A stretch of DNA of 64,000 nucleotides from Glycomyces xiaoerkulensis (GTDB lineage: Bacteria; Actinomycetota; Actinomycetes; Mycobacteriales; Micromonosporaceae), in the NCBI RefSeq assembly GCF_002798405.1, contig NZ_PGGV01000016.1, positions 186,001 through 250,000 of the forward strand. The letters run 5' to 3'. The notes beneath the pieces are model-generated. The model was given only the letters and a program-made list of their open reading frames with translations. It ran no database searches and had not been told where the DNA came from. How positions within the stretch are numbered: the first letter of the stretch is position 1; each line of letters begins with the position of its first letter. A program made the translations under genes and the position numbers. Below, one piece after another: positions 54,190 to 63,500 of the stretch.

Positions 54190-55662
54190 CTACCGTACGA
54201 AGACTTTGATGTCGCTGATGGTGATCTTGTAACCGTCGGACACTGGCGGCAGGTCGGTGATCCACACCACCACGTAGCGGGTGGACTCGCCGCCGGCCTG
54301 GAGTTCGAGGTTGGTGTCGGCGTCCTCGACCGGCTCGGCGAGGGTCGAGAAGGAGTCGACGATGGCCTGGTCGCCGTCGCTGCTGTCGCCGGGGTCCTCG
54401 TCCCCGGAGAGCAGGCCGACGGTCGCGCCGGCGCTGGTCATCTGGACCCGCACCGAGGCCACCTCCTCCTCGTCGCCGAGATCGATGAGAATGCCCATGC
54501 CGGGCTTGAGGTTCCCGAAGTTGGAGCGGTTGTAGTAGGTGTTGGTCGACCAGCCGGTGGAGGCGTTGCCGTCGACGACCGCCTCGATGCCCTCGAGTTC
54601 GTTGCGGTCGCCTTCGGGCGGGTCCACCACTCGGACGTCGTCGAGCGTCAGTTCGACCTCGGCGGGGGCGGCGACTTCGGACTCGGAGTCGGAGGGGGAC
54701 TTGTCCTCGTTGGCGGCGCCGTCGCCCGTGAGACCCAGCGAGGTGTCGGCGCCGGAATCGTCCTCGCCCCCGCCCCAGACCAGGGCGCTGGTGACCACGC
54801 CGGTGAACACCACGACCGCGACGGTGGCGGCGATGATCGCCAGGCGCTTCATCCCGGCCGGCGGTGCCTCGGCGCCGCGGTCGGGGCCGCCGATCGCGTC
54901 GAGCGGCCCGGCCCCGCCGCTGCCCGCGAGGCGGCGCAGTTCGACCGCGAGCTCGGCGGCCGACGGCGGGGCCTCGGCGGCGTCGAGCAGGTCGGAGGTG
55001 AGGCGGCTGAGCGAGGCGGGCACGTTCGGCACGACCGCGGCCGCCTCCAGGGGCCGGCCCCAGTCGTCGAGCGGGGCGTCGGGGAGGCCGACGTCCTCGG
55101 CCGGGACGATGGCGGGCCAGGTCCCGGTCAGGCAGGCGTAGAGGGTCGCGCCGAGGGCGCGGACGTCACCGACCCGGGTGTGGCCGGGCTCGTTGCGGGG
55201 CTCGGTGACCATGACCCGGTCGTCCTCGGACAGCAGCACCGAACCGGGGTGCAGGTCGCCGTGGGTGACCCCGCCCTCGTGGAGGGCCGTGGTGGCGTCG
55301 GCGACGGACGCGACCAGCTCGAGCGCGTGTGTGGGCGCGAGCGGCCGCCGCGCCAGCACGTGGCGCAGCGAGGAGCCGCTGACCCATTCGCGGACCACGT
55401 AGGCGAACCGGTCCTCGTCGACCGCGTCGTACACGTCGACCATCGAGTCGGCTTGCGCGCGCGAGGCGGCGACGGCGGCGGTCAGGGTCTCGGCGGCGTC
55501 CTCGCCGCCGGGGGAGCGCAGCACCACTGCGACGTTGCGGTGGAGCAGGATGTCGGTGCCCCGCCACAGTTGGCGGTGGCCGCCTGCGCCTCCGACGTGT
55601 TCTTCGAGGCGGTACCGCTCCGCGAGCAGGTCGCCCACGGACGGCACTTCCACAGAACTCAT
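54190..55662 (-). CDS. Membrane pseudokinase with extracytoplasmic domain (MurJ-associated)
   Basis: A 490-aa protein with a kinase-like N-terminal half (about 1-265), one transmembrane helix (about 282-305) and an extracytoplasmic F5/8-type C (discoidin-like) domain near 345-490. Kinase residues have decayed: the lysine of the VAIK motif is missing (NVAVVLRS), HRD reads THGDLHPG and the DFG motif is replaced by VMVTEPRN. In mycobacteria, MviN carries a similar pseudokinase on its own C-terminus and binds FhaA when phosphorylated; here the parts are separate genes. It is 145 nt from murJ. Confidence 0.82.
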   Translation of the reverse strand: MSSVEVPSVGDLLAERYRLEEHVGGAGGHRQLWRGTDILLHRNVAVVLRSPGGEDAAETLTAAVAASRAQADSMVDVYDAVDEDRFAYVVREWVSGSSLRHVLARRPLAPTHALELVASVADATTALHEGGVTHGDLHPGSVLLSEDDRVMVTEPRNEPGHTRVGDVRALGATLYACLTGTWPAIVPAEDVGLPDAPLDDWGRPLEAAAVVPNVPASLSRLTSDLLDAAEAPPSAAELAVELRRLAGSGGAGPLDAIGGPDRGAEAPPAGMKRLAIIAATVAVVVFTGVVTSALVWGGGEDDSGADTSLGLTGDGAANEDKSPSDSESEVAAPAEVELTLDDVRVVDPPEGDRNELEGIEAVVDGNASTGWSTNTYYNRSNFGNLKPGMGILIDLGDEEEVASVRVQMTSAGATVGLLSGDEDPGDSSDGDQAIVDSFSTLAEPVEDADTNLELQAGGESTRYVVVWITDLPPVSDGYKITISDIKVFVR

Positions 55663-55807
55663 GATGCGGGGTCCTCCCCTCTCAGTGCGACCGGGCACGG
55701 GGCCGGCCGGTGCCAGTTTCCGGCGCGGACGCCTCCGCGGCGTCCTGTCATGTTATGGCTCCGTGATCTCGCTCAGGGCGGTGGCACACGTATGGATGGT
55801 ACTTGGC

Positions 55808-57610
55808 TCACCTGCGCAGTTTTGCGCGCACTGTGGCCTGGAACGACGTCATCTCACCCACGCGGAGGACCAGGCAGGCGGCGAAGTAGACGGCCAGCAG
55901 GCCCACACCCAGCACCGTCGCCGCCGCCAATTGTCCGATCTTGGAGTCGGTCACATCGGGCCAGGCGAGCCAGCCGAGCCAGGCCAGGGCGCCGGCGAGG
56001 GCCGCCGCCAGGGCCGTGCGCAGCAGCACGAGGAACACCTTGCGCATGCCGAGCAAGCCTATGCGCTTGCGCAGCAGCGACATCGATAGCAACAGGCTGA
56101 CCAGATACGAGAGGCCGTTGGCGGCGAACAGGCCCACCACGACCCACTCGAGCGGCAGCAGCGCGAAGGCCAGCAGGTAGCCGCCGATGCGGATCGCGAT
56201 GACCGGCAGGTTGAACAGCGCGACCGCCCTGGTGTCGGTCTGGGCGAAGAACGCGTAGATCTGGAGCTGGCTCACCGAGAACGGCAGCAGCACCAGGCCC
56301 ACGACCGCCAGCACGGTCCCGGTGGCGTAGGCCTCCTCGGGGCTGTAGGCGCCCCACTGGAAGATCGCCCGGGCGAACGGCTCGTGCAGGGCGATGAAGG
56401 CCGCCGCGATCGGGACCAGCAGGAACGAGGCCATGCGGATGCCGCCGGAGAGGTGCTCGGCCAGTTCCGGCCAGTGCCGGTCGTCGGCGGCGCGGGTCAT
56501 GCGCGGCATGATCGCGGTGATGACCGAGACGGCAACGATGCCGTGGGCCATCATCATCATCAGATAGGAGTTGTTGTATACGGTCGTGCCGGGGATGAAC
56601 GGCCCCTCCTCGCCCTGGCCGCCCGCGGCGGCGTTGGCGAGCTTGATGACGGCCATGACCGCGATCTGGTTGGCGGCCACGAACAGGAACGTCCAGGACG
56701 CCAGGCGCCGGATCTCGCGCAGCGGCAGCGCCGAGAAGTCGAACCTGAACCGCCAGTGGAAGCCGGCGCGGCGCAGCGCCGGCCAGAGGCTGGCCACCTG
56801 GATGACCACGCCGGCGGTGGTGCCGCCGCCGAGTAGCAGGAGCATGCCGGTGGTGACCTGGTCGGCGTCGTAGAACAGCCGGCCGTCGGAGTCCGGGACG
56901 GCGTCGCGCGTGTAGCTGAGGAAGAACGCGGCGCCGACGACGATGACGACCAGGTTGTTGATGATCGGCACCCACATGGGGGCGCCGAACCGCTCGCGGG
57001 AGTTGAGCACCCCCGACAGGACCGCGAACAGGCCGTAGAACATCAGCGCGGGCAGCATCAGGTACGAAAGCTGCGTGACCAGGTCGTGCTGGTCGGGCTC
57101 GGACATGCCCCTGGCGATGAGGGGCGAGGCGAGGGTGACGATGAGCGCGGCGCCGGCGAGCGCCAGCAGGGCCAGGGTGAGCAGGCGGTGGGCGAAGGCG
57201 TTGCCGCCGTCGGAGTCGTTCTTGTGGGACTTGACGAACAGCGGCAGGATGATGCTCGCGAACACGCCGCCGATGACGAGCTCGTAGATCATCTGGGGGA
57301 AATACTGCGCGGTGGTGTAGGAGTTGCCCAGGAGCCCGGCGCCGATGGCGGCGCTGATGACGACCGTGCGGCCGAAGCCGGTGACGCGGCTGACCAGAGA
57401 CCCGGCGCCCATGAGCAGGCTGGAGCGGGCGACGCCGCGCCCGCGGCCCTCGCCGGGTGCGGGGGTTCCGGCCGGTTCGGGCGCATGGAACTGCTCCGAC
57501 CCGGCGGCGCGATCGCCGTGGCCGAATCCGTTCCCGGTGACCGGCCGGTCTCCAGGGCCGGAAGGCGAGGCCTGCGGACCGCGATCAGGTCTCGCTCTAC
57601 TTTCGGCCAT
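55808..57610 (-). CDS. murJ: Lipid II flippase MurJ (MviN)
   Basis: MurJ (600 aa) is the multidrug-like flippase that moves lipid II outward. About 14 transmembrane segments run from residue 70 on; GRGVARSSLLMGAGSLVSRVTGFGRT is the first helix. A flexible N-terminus of about 65 residues precedes it. The start ATG at 57610 lies 30 bp from the divergent cca start. The cytoplasmic pseudokinase found fused to MviN in mycobacteria is here a separate gene at 54190-55662. Confidence 0.94.
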   Translation of the reverse strand: MAESRARPDRGPQASPSGPGDRPVTGNGFGHGDRAAGSEQFHAPEPAGTPAPGEGRGRGVARSSLLMGAGSLVSRVTGFGRTVVISAAIGAGLLGNSYTTAQYFPQMIYELVIGGVFASIILPLFVKSHKNDSDGGNAFAHRLLTLALLALAGAALIVTLASPLIARGMSEPDQHDLVTQLSYLMLPALMFYGLFAVLSGVLNSRERFGAPMWVPIINNLVVIVVGAAFFLSYTRDAVPDSDGRLFYDADQVTTGMLLLLGGGTTAGVVIQVASLWPALRRAGFHWRFRFDFSALPLREIRRLASWTFLFVAANQIAVMAVIKLANAAAGGQGEEGPFIPGTTVYNNSYLMMMMAHGIVAVSVITAIMPRMTRAADDRHWPELAEHLSGGIRMASFLLVPIAAAFIALHEPFARAIFQWGAYSPEEAYATGTVLAVVGLVLLPFSVSQLQIYAFFAQTDTRAVALFNLPVIAIRIGGYLLAFALLPLEWVVVGLFAANGLSYLVSLLLSMSLLRKRIGLLGMRKVFLVLLRTALAAALAGALAWLGWLAWPDVTDSKIGQLAAATVLGVGLLAVYFAACLVLRVGEMTSFQATVRAKLRR

Positions 57611-57625
57611 TCCCGCTCTCTCCGC

Positions 57626-57631
57626 TAAGCT
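57626..57631 (+). promoter_or_regulatory. -10 element of cca
   Basis: TAAGCT lies 9 nt before the cca ATG, so the mRNA leader would be only about 2-3 nt. The gap from the divergent murJ ATG is 30 bp. Confidence 0.4.
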
Positions 57632-57640
57632 TGCCCGGCG

Positions 57641-59065
57641 ATGTCTGACAACAATAGTGGTAACGAAATCACAGTGCCTCACGTAGCCGACGCGCTGGGT
57701 CGGGTGTTCGCCGACGCCGGATTCGAACTGCATCTGGTCGGCGGCTCAGTGCGCGACGCGATCCTGCGCCGGAGCGTGAACGACCTGGATTTCACCACAG
57801 ACGCCCGGCCCGAGGAGACCGAGCGGCTGCTGCGCGAGGCCTGTTCGACGGTGTGGACCACCGGCGCGGCCTTCGGCACCGTCGGCGGGCTCTTCCACGG
57901 CGTCCAGGCCGAGGTGACGACCTTCCGGGCCGACGCCTACGACCGCGTCAGCCGCAACCCCGTCGTCCGGTACGGCGACACCCTCGTCGACGACCTGGAG
58001 CGTCGCGACTTCACCATCAACGCCATGGCGGTGTCCCTGCCCGACCACGCCTTCTGCGACCCGTTCGGCGGCATCCGCGACCTGGCCCAGCGCACGGTCC
58101 GCACCCCCGCGAGCGCCGAGTCCTCCTTCGCCGACGACCCGCTGCGGATGCTGCGGGCCGCCCGCTTCGCCGCCCAGCTCGACTTCGCGATCGCGCCCGA
58201 GGTGCTGGCGGCGATGCGCGACATGGCCGCCGAACTCGACCGCATCACCGCCGAGCGCATCAGGGACGAATTCTCCAAGCTCATGCTCGCGCCCGACCCG
58301 GTGATCGGGATCCGGGTGCTGATCGAGACGGGCCTGGCCGAGCGGTTCGTGCCCGAACTTCCGGCGCTGCGGATGGAGATCGACGAGCACGCCCAGCACA
58401 AGGACGTCTACGAGCATTCGCTGCGGGTGCTGCGCAACGCGATCGGGCACGAGGACGGCGGCCCGGACCTGATCCTGCGGATGGCCGCGCTGCTGCACGA
58501 CATCGGCAAACCCGAGACCAAGGGCGTCACCAAGGGCGGCAACGTCACCTTCCACCACCACGACGTGGTCGGCGCCCGCCTGGCCCGCGCGCGCATGCGG
58601 GCGCTGCGCTTCCCCAAGTCCGACATCGCCTCGGTCTCGCTCCTGATCGCCCTGCACCTGCGGTTCTACGGCTACGGCGACGCCGGCTGGACGGACTCGG
58701 CGGTGCGCCGCTACGTGACCGACGCCGGCGCCGAGTTGGAGCGGCTGCACAAACTGGTCCGCAGCGACTGCACCACCCGCAACCGGCGCAAGGCCGACCG
58801 GCTCCAGCGCGACTACGACCGGTTCGAGGACCGGATCGCCCGGGTCCGCGCCGAGGAGGACCTGCGCGCGGTCCGCCCCGACCTGGACGGCAACGCGATC
58901 ATGGAGCTGCTCGGCATCGGACCGGGCCCGGCGGTCGGCAAGGCCTGGAAGCACCTCAAGGAGCAGCGGTTGGAGCGGGGTCCGCTGAGTCGAGAGGAGG
59001 CCGAGGCCGAACTGCTGGCGTGGGCCGAGGCCGAAGGAATCGCACCGCGTCGCGACGCGGATTGA
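57641..59065 (+). CDS. cca: CCA tRNA nucleotidyltransferase
   Basis: Class II CCA-adding enzyme (474 aa) that completes tRNA 3' ends; neither tRNA gene here encodes CCA. The nucleotidyltransferase head has VGGSVRDAIL and NDLDFTTDA with the metal-binding D-x-D. RRDFTINAMAV and DDPLRMLRAARFAAQ mark the neck. An HD phosphohydrolase domain with LLHDIGKPET sits in the tail. The gene is divergent from murJ and its 3' end overlaps the convergent GT87 gene by 110 nt. Confidence 0.95.
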   Translation: MSDNNSGNEITVPHVADALGRVFADAGFELHLVGGSVRDAILRRSVNDLDFTTDARPEETERLLREACSTVWTTGAAFGTVGGLFHGVQAEVTTFRADAYDRVSRNPVVRYGDTLVDDLERRDFTINAMAVSLPDHAFCDPFGGIRDLAQRTVRTPASAESSFADDPLRMLRAARFAAQLDFAIAPEVLAAMRDMAAELDRITAERIRDEFSKLMLAPDPVIGIRVLIETGLAERFVPELPALRMEIDEHAQHKDVYEHSLRVLRNAIGHEDGGPDLILRMAALLHDIGKPETKGVTKGGNVTFHHHDVVGARLARARMRALRFPKSDIASVSLLIALHLRFYGYGDAGWTDSAVRRYVTDAGAELERLHKLVRSDCTTRNRRKADRLQRDYDRFEDRIARVRAEEDLRAVRPDLDGNAIMELLGIGPGPAVGKAWKHLKEQRLERGPLSREEAEAELLAWAEAEGIAPRRDAD

Positions 59066-60452
59066 GGATCTCCCAGACCACGAACGCGCACATGGCCGCC
59101 ACCGCGAGCCAGCGCGCCGAGGCCGCGGTCAGGAACGTCCATTCGGGTATGCCGCGGCCGTCCTCGGCCGAGACCTGCAGCATCTTGCCGTAGAAGGCGA
59201 TGAAGTAGCCGATCTCGGCGATCTGCCAGACCAGGAACATGCCCCACTTGGGGCGGGCCAGGACCGCCAGCGGCAGCAGCCACAGCACGTACTGCTGGGA
59301 CCAGACCTTGCCGAACAGGAGGAACGCGGCCACCACCAGGAAGCAGAGCTGGGCCAGGCGCGGGACCACGTCGTCGCCGGGTTCGGCGCCGCGGTGGGCG
59401 AAGTAGCCGAGCCCGGCGATGGCCAGGCAGGAGAGCGCGAACAGCACCAGGTAGGCGTCGTTGACGAATTCGGGGTTCCACAGCTCTTCCCACCCGAACA
59501 GTCCGCGCACGACGTACCAGCCGGTACCCCAGTCGACCGGGCGCTCGGAGTTGAGCTCGAAGAACCGCAGCCACGAGTCCCGCCACAAGGCGGCGACCGG
59601 GGCGTTGATCGCGGCCCAGGTGACCGCGGCGGCGGCGGTGGCGATCAGGGCCCGCAGCAGGCGCCGCTGCCGCAGCGCGAGGACCAGCAGCGGACCGATG
59701 AACAGCAGGGCGTAGAACTTGGCGGCCACGGCCAGGCCGAGGAACAGCCCGGCCAGCACCGGGCGGTCGCGCTGCCAGTACAGGAAGAACGGCATCGAGA
59801 GGGCGATGGCGAACAGGTCCCAGTTGACCGTGGCGGTCACGAGGACGACCGGGGCGGCGGCCAGCATCATCGCGTCCCACGGCCGGCCCGGTCGCTCCCG
59901 GGCCGAGGCGGCGACTTCGGTCAGTTCGGGGGAGCGCAGGTCGGTGCGGGTGCCGGCGGAGCGGATCTTGTAGAGGATCGCGATGGCGGCGATGCCGCAG
60001 GCGAAGAGCGTGACGGCGTTGAGGTGGTAGAAGACCGTGCCGCCGTCGACTTCGGCGATGTTGCCGACGCGGTAAGCGATCTGTCCGAGCACGCCCATGA
60101 ACCATCCGGTCAGTACCGGGTATTCGACCGGGTGGTCGCGGTAGGGGATGGCGCCCTCGTGGAGTCGTTCGCCTCCCCACAGGGCGCGGATGTCGGTGTA
60201 GCAGGCGTTGGTGTACTGACTCCAGTCGAGCCAGCCTCCTCCTGAACAGGGGTATTTCTGCAGCCAGGAGATGGCGAAGAAGATCAGGCCGGTGAAGAGG
60301 ATGACCCGCAGCGGCGTCCAGAAGCGGCGTCGCGGCGGGTTGTGGGCGTGGTCGCCGAGCGGCCCTCCGAGGAAACCGGACAGGAACCGGACGAAGCGGT
60401 CCTGGAGCGAGGGCGCGGCTGGCGCTGGGGGCTGTGGACGCGTCTGCGGCAT
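58956..60452 (-). CDS. GT87-like membrane glycosyltransferase (putative mannosyltransferase)
   Basis: A 498-aa polytopic membrane protein of the GT87/DUF2029 type. About 10 transmembrane segments are predicted. The periplasmic loop has YRDHPVEYPVLTG with the acidic residue motif used with polyprenyl-phosphate-mannose donors. Later regions are typical of the family: FLYWQRDRPVLAGLFLGLAVAAKFY and WSQQYVLWLLPLAVL. A Pro-rich C-terminal tail overlaps cca antisense. The substrate (mannosylated lipoglycan or another polymer) is inferred. The start ATG lies within a 35-bp palindrome. Confidence 0.82.
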   Translation of the reverse strand: MPQTRPQPPAPAAPSLQDRFVRFLSGFLGGPLGDHAHNPPRRRFWTPLRVILFTGLIFFAISWLQKYPCSGGGWLDWSQYTNACYTDIRALWGGERLHEGAIPYRDHPVEYPVLTGWFMGVLGQIAYRVGNIAEVDGGTVFYHLNAVTLFACGIAAIAILYKIRSAGTRTDLRSPELTEVAASARERPGRPWDAMMLAAAPVVLVTATVNWDLFAIALSMPFFLYWQRDRPVLAGLFLGLAVAAKFYALLFIGPLLVLALRQRRLLRALIATAAAAVTWAAINAPVAALWRDSWLRFFELNSERPVDWGTGWYVVRGLFGWEELWNPEFVNDAYLVLFALSCLAIAGLGYFAHRGAEPGDDVVPRLAQLCFLVVAAFLLFGKVWSQQYVLWLLPLAVLARPKWGMFLVWQIAEIGYFIAFYGKMLQVSAEDGRGIPEWTFLTAASARWLAVAAMCAFVVWEILNPRRDAVRFLRPRPTPAVRPRPPLDSADPAPTAAP

Positions 60453-60478
60453 GGGACACAGTATGTCCCATGCCGCAG
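60444..60478. promoter_or_regulatory. 35-bp palindrome over the GT87 start codon
   Basis: A perfect inverted repeat of 15 bp per arm with a 5-nt centre. It spans the ATG (60450-60452) and the TACTGT hexamer (60458-60463) 5 nt before it. It may be an operator or an mRNA hairpin. Confidence 0.75.
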
Positions 60479-60505
60479 GGCGCCGGTCACGGCCGGTGCG
60501 GGCGG

Positions 60506-63500
60506 CTAGTTGTCCTGCTGTCCGGGCGGATCCAGGGAATCGTCGGACGATGTTTCGTCATCGGTCGGCTCTTCTTCGCCGCCGTCGCCGCCACCGCCGT
60601 CGCCGCTGCTTTCGTCGTCGGTCGGCTCCTCGGTGCAGGGATCGAACCAGCCGCCGCAGTCCTCGTCGCCTTCGTCGCCGTCGCCGTCACCGGGATCGGT
60701 GGGGTCGGTCGTGTCGTCGCCGCCCTCGCCCTCGTCGTCGCAGTCCTGGTTGTTGCCGTTCCCGTTGCCGCGGCATTCGGCATCCTCGTCCTCTTCCTCG
60801 TCGGCGCCGCACTTGGGGTCGTCCTCGTTCTCCTGGCAGTACTTGCTCTCCGGGTCGATCGAGCCGTCCTCGTTCTCGATGTCCGAGGTGGTGGCCGTGC
60901 CCTTCTTGACCGGGCCCTCCCATTCGATGGTCTCCCAGCCCTCGGCGTCCTGCTTCTGCTCGAGGAGCCGGGTCATGGCGTCGTACCAGACCGGGTAGGC
61001 GGTGTTGGAGCCGTAGACGTGTCTGTAGTCGCCGTTCGGGTCGGAGATCGGGTCGGACTCGGAGGTGATGTTGCCGACCCAGGCGGCGATCGAAAGCTGG
61101 GGGATCGCGCCGACGTACCAGGCGTGGGCGTTGTAGCTGGACGGGTAGTCGTTGCCGTCCTTGTCCTTGCCGGTGGCCTCCCAGGTTCCGGTCTTGCCGA
61201 AGTAGGGGCGGCTGAAGGGCTCGGCCTGGGTCTCGCCGGAGATCTCCGAGCCGACCCACTGGAGGTCGCGGGCGGTCTCGACCGCGATGGCCTGCTCGGA
61301 GTGGAGGTCGCGCTTCGGATCCACGATTTCGCCGTCGCGGTCGCGGACCTCCTTGACGAAGTGGGTCTCGTTGTACACGCCGTCGTTGGCGATGGTGGCG
61401 TACATCGAGGCCATGTCGCGGACGCTGGTCGGGTACTGCCCGAACGCCAGGTGGTGGTAGAACGGGTCGGTCCCGCCCTTGTTGCCGATGGTGCAGCGGT
61501 CGGGTTCGCCGTCCTCGTCGACCACGAGCCGGCCTTCGTCGTCGGGGACCGGGTTGCAGTCGTCGTCGACCCGGATCGGGGCCTCCTTGTCGACGTTGCC
61601 GAGCTCGTCGACGACGTAGTCGCCGGCTTCGTCTACGGTGGCGGCGTGCATCGTGTAGGTGCCGTCGTCGTGGAGCCGGTAGGTGATGCTGACGTCGTTG
61701 GGTTCGCCGTCGGCGTCGAAGACCTGGACGGTCTGGCTCATCTGCTCCAGCCCCATCTTGTCGGCGTTGTCGAGGATGGTGCTGGCGTCGTACTTCTCGC
61801 TGATCGCGTACATTGGGGTGTTCTTCGACCTGCGCACGGCATCGGTGAGGGTGATGTCGAGCCGGCCCGCCGACTGGTTGCCGTTGCGCAGGGTGCAGTC
61901 GGGGTACTCGCCGCCGCCGATGCAGCTCTGGCTCGCGTCGTCGGTGAGCGAGTCGAACTGCCGCGGGGACTCGGCGTTCCACCACGATTCGATCGAGTCG
62001 TCGTTCTGGATGGCGGTGGCGGCGGTGATCATCTTGAACGTCGACGAGGGCGGGTGCGGTGACTCGGGCCCGGCCTTGTCGATGCCGAAGCCGTCGTCGC
62101 CGCCGTAGTAGCCGGCGACGCCGCCGGTGTCGGAGTCGATCGCGACCATCGCGTTGGTCATCGACGGGTCGTAGTCGTAGAGGGTGGCGTCCTCGTTGTC
62201 GTTCTCGAACTGCCAGTAGCCGTCGTCGGTCTCGATCTTCGCGGCGTCGTTCGGCGATTCGACGACCTCGCCGTCTTCGTCGACGTAGTCGCCGTCGTCG
62301 TTCGTCTCGAGCATGATCTCGCCGCGCGAGCCGGTCTGCTCCAGGGACTCCTGGATCTCCTCGTCGATGGTCAGGACGACCGAGTAGCCGCCTTCCTGGC
62401 CCTCGCCGCCGTACAACTGCTCCTTGGCGATGCCGTAGCGGTCGTGGAGCTCGTCGAAGATGTAGCCGTCCTGCTCGTTGACGATGAACCCCAGCGGCGT
62501 GTCGCCGCCCCAGGAGCCGCGGACCTCGAAGTCCTCGATGGGAGTGGGGAACTCGAACTCCTCGCGCTCGGACCGGCTGAGGTAGCCGGTCTCGACCATG
62601 GAGTCCATGGTGTGGTTCCAGCGGGCCTCGGCGGCCGCGCCCTCGTCGTCGGCGATGAACGGGTCGTAGGCGCCGTTGGGCGATTTCACCTGCATGACGA
62701 TGAACGCCGCCTCGGCGTGGTCGAGCTCGTCCAGCGGCTCGTCGAAGTAGACCTGGGCGGCGGCCTCGACGCCGGTGGCGCCGCGGCCGAAGTAGGCAAG
62801 GTTGAGATAGAACATCAGGATCTCGTCCTTGCTGTACTCCTGCTCCAGCTTCATCGCCATGACCGCTTCGCGGGCCTTGCGGCCGTATGAGATGTCGTCG
62901 CGGATCTCGGCGACCATGCCCGCGTACTGCTGGGTGATGGTCGAGGCGCCCTGGGTGTCGCCGCCGGTGACGTTGTTGACCAGCGCGCGCATCGTGCCCT
63001 GGTAGTCGACGCCGCCGTGGTCGTAGAACTTGCGGTCTTCGAGGCTCACCAGCGCCTGGGCGACGGTGTCGGGGATCTCGTCGGGGGAGTCGACAAGTTT
63101 GCGCAGGGTCTCGCCGTAGCCGCCGGCCTCGCTCGAGCCGTCGGCGTAGTAGAAGGTGCTGGACTCGCCGGCGCGGCGCACGTCCTGCGGCAGCGGCACC
63201 TCCTGGAAGAACCAGGCGCCGACGACGGTGATCGCGGCGACGAACACGACGGCGACGGCGATGAGGCCTGCGTAGATCTTCCGGCGGCGGCGCTTCTTCT
63301 TCAGCTTCTTGCGCTCGGCGAGGTCGTCCTCGCTCAGCGGGCCGGCTCCGGCGCGCCGCCTGCCGGCGGCCCGGCCGTGGCCGGGTCCGGCGGGGCTGAC
63401 CGGTTGCGGCTCGGGTTCGCCGAGGTCGATGGGGCGGGGGGATCCGACAGGGGCGCTGCCGGCGGCACCGCCCACGGAGGCCGAGCCGACCGAGGCGCGC

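Noticed and set aside
60434-62062. Long + strand frame opposite the PBP gene
   Set aside because: It mirrors the high-GC antisense of the PBP and lacks any domain; the PBP frame has clear catalytic motifs.
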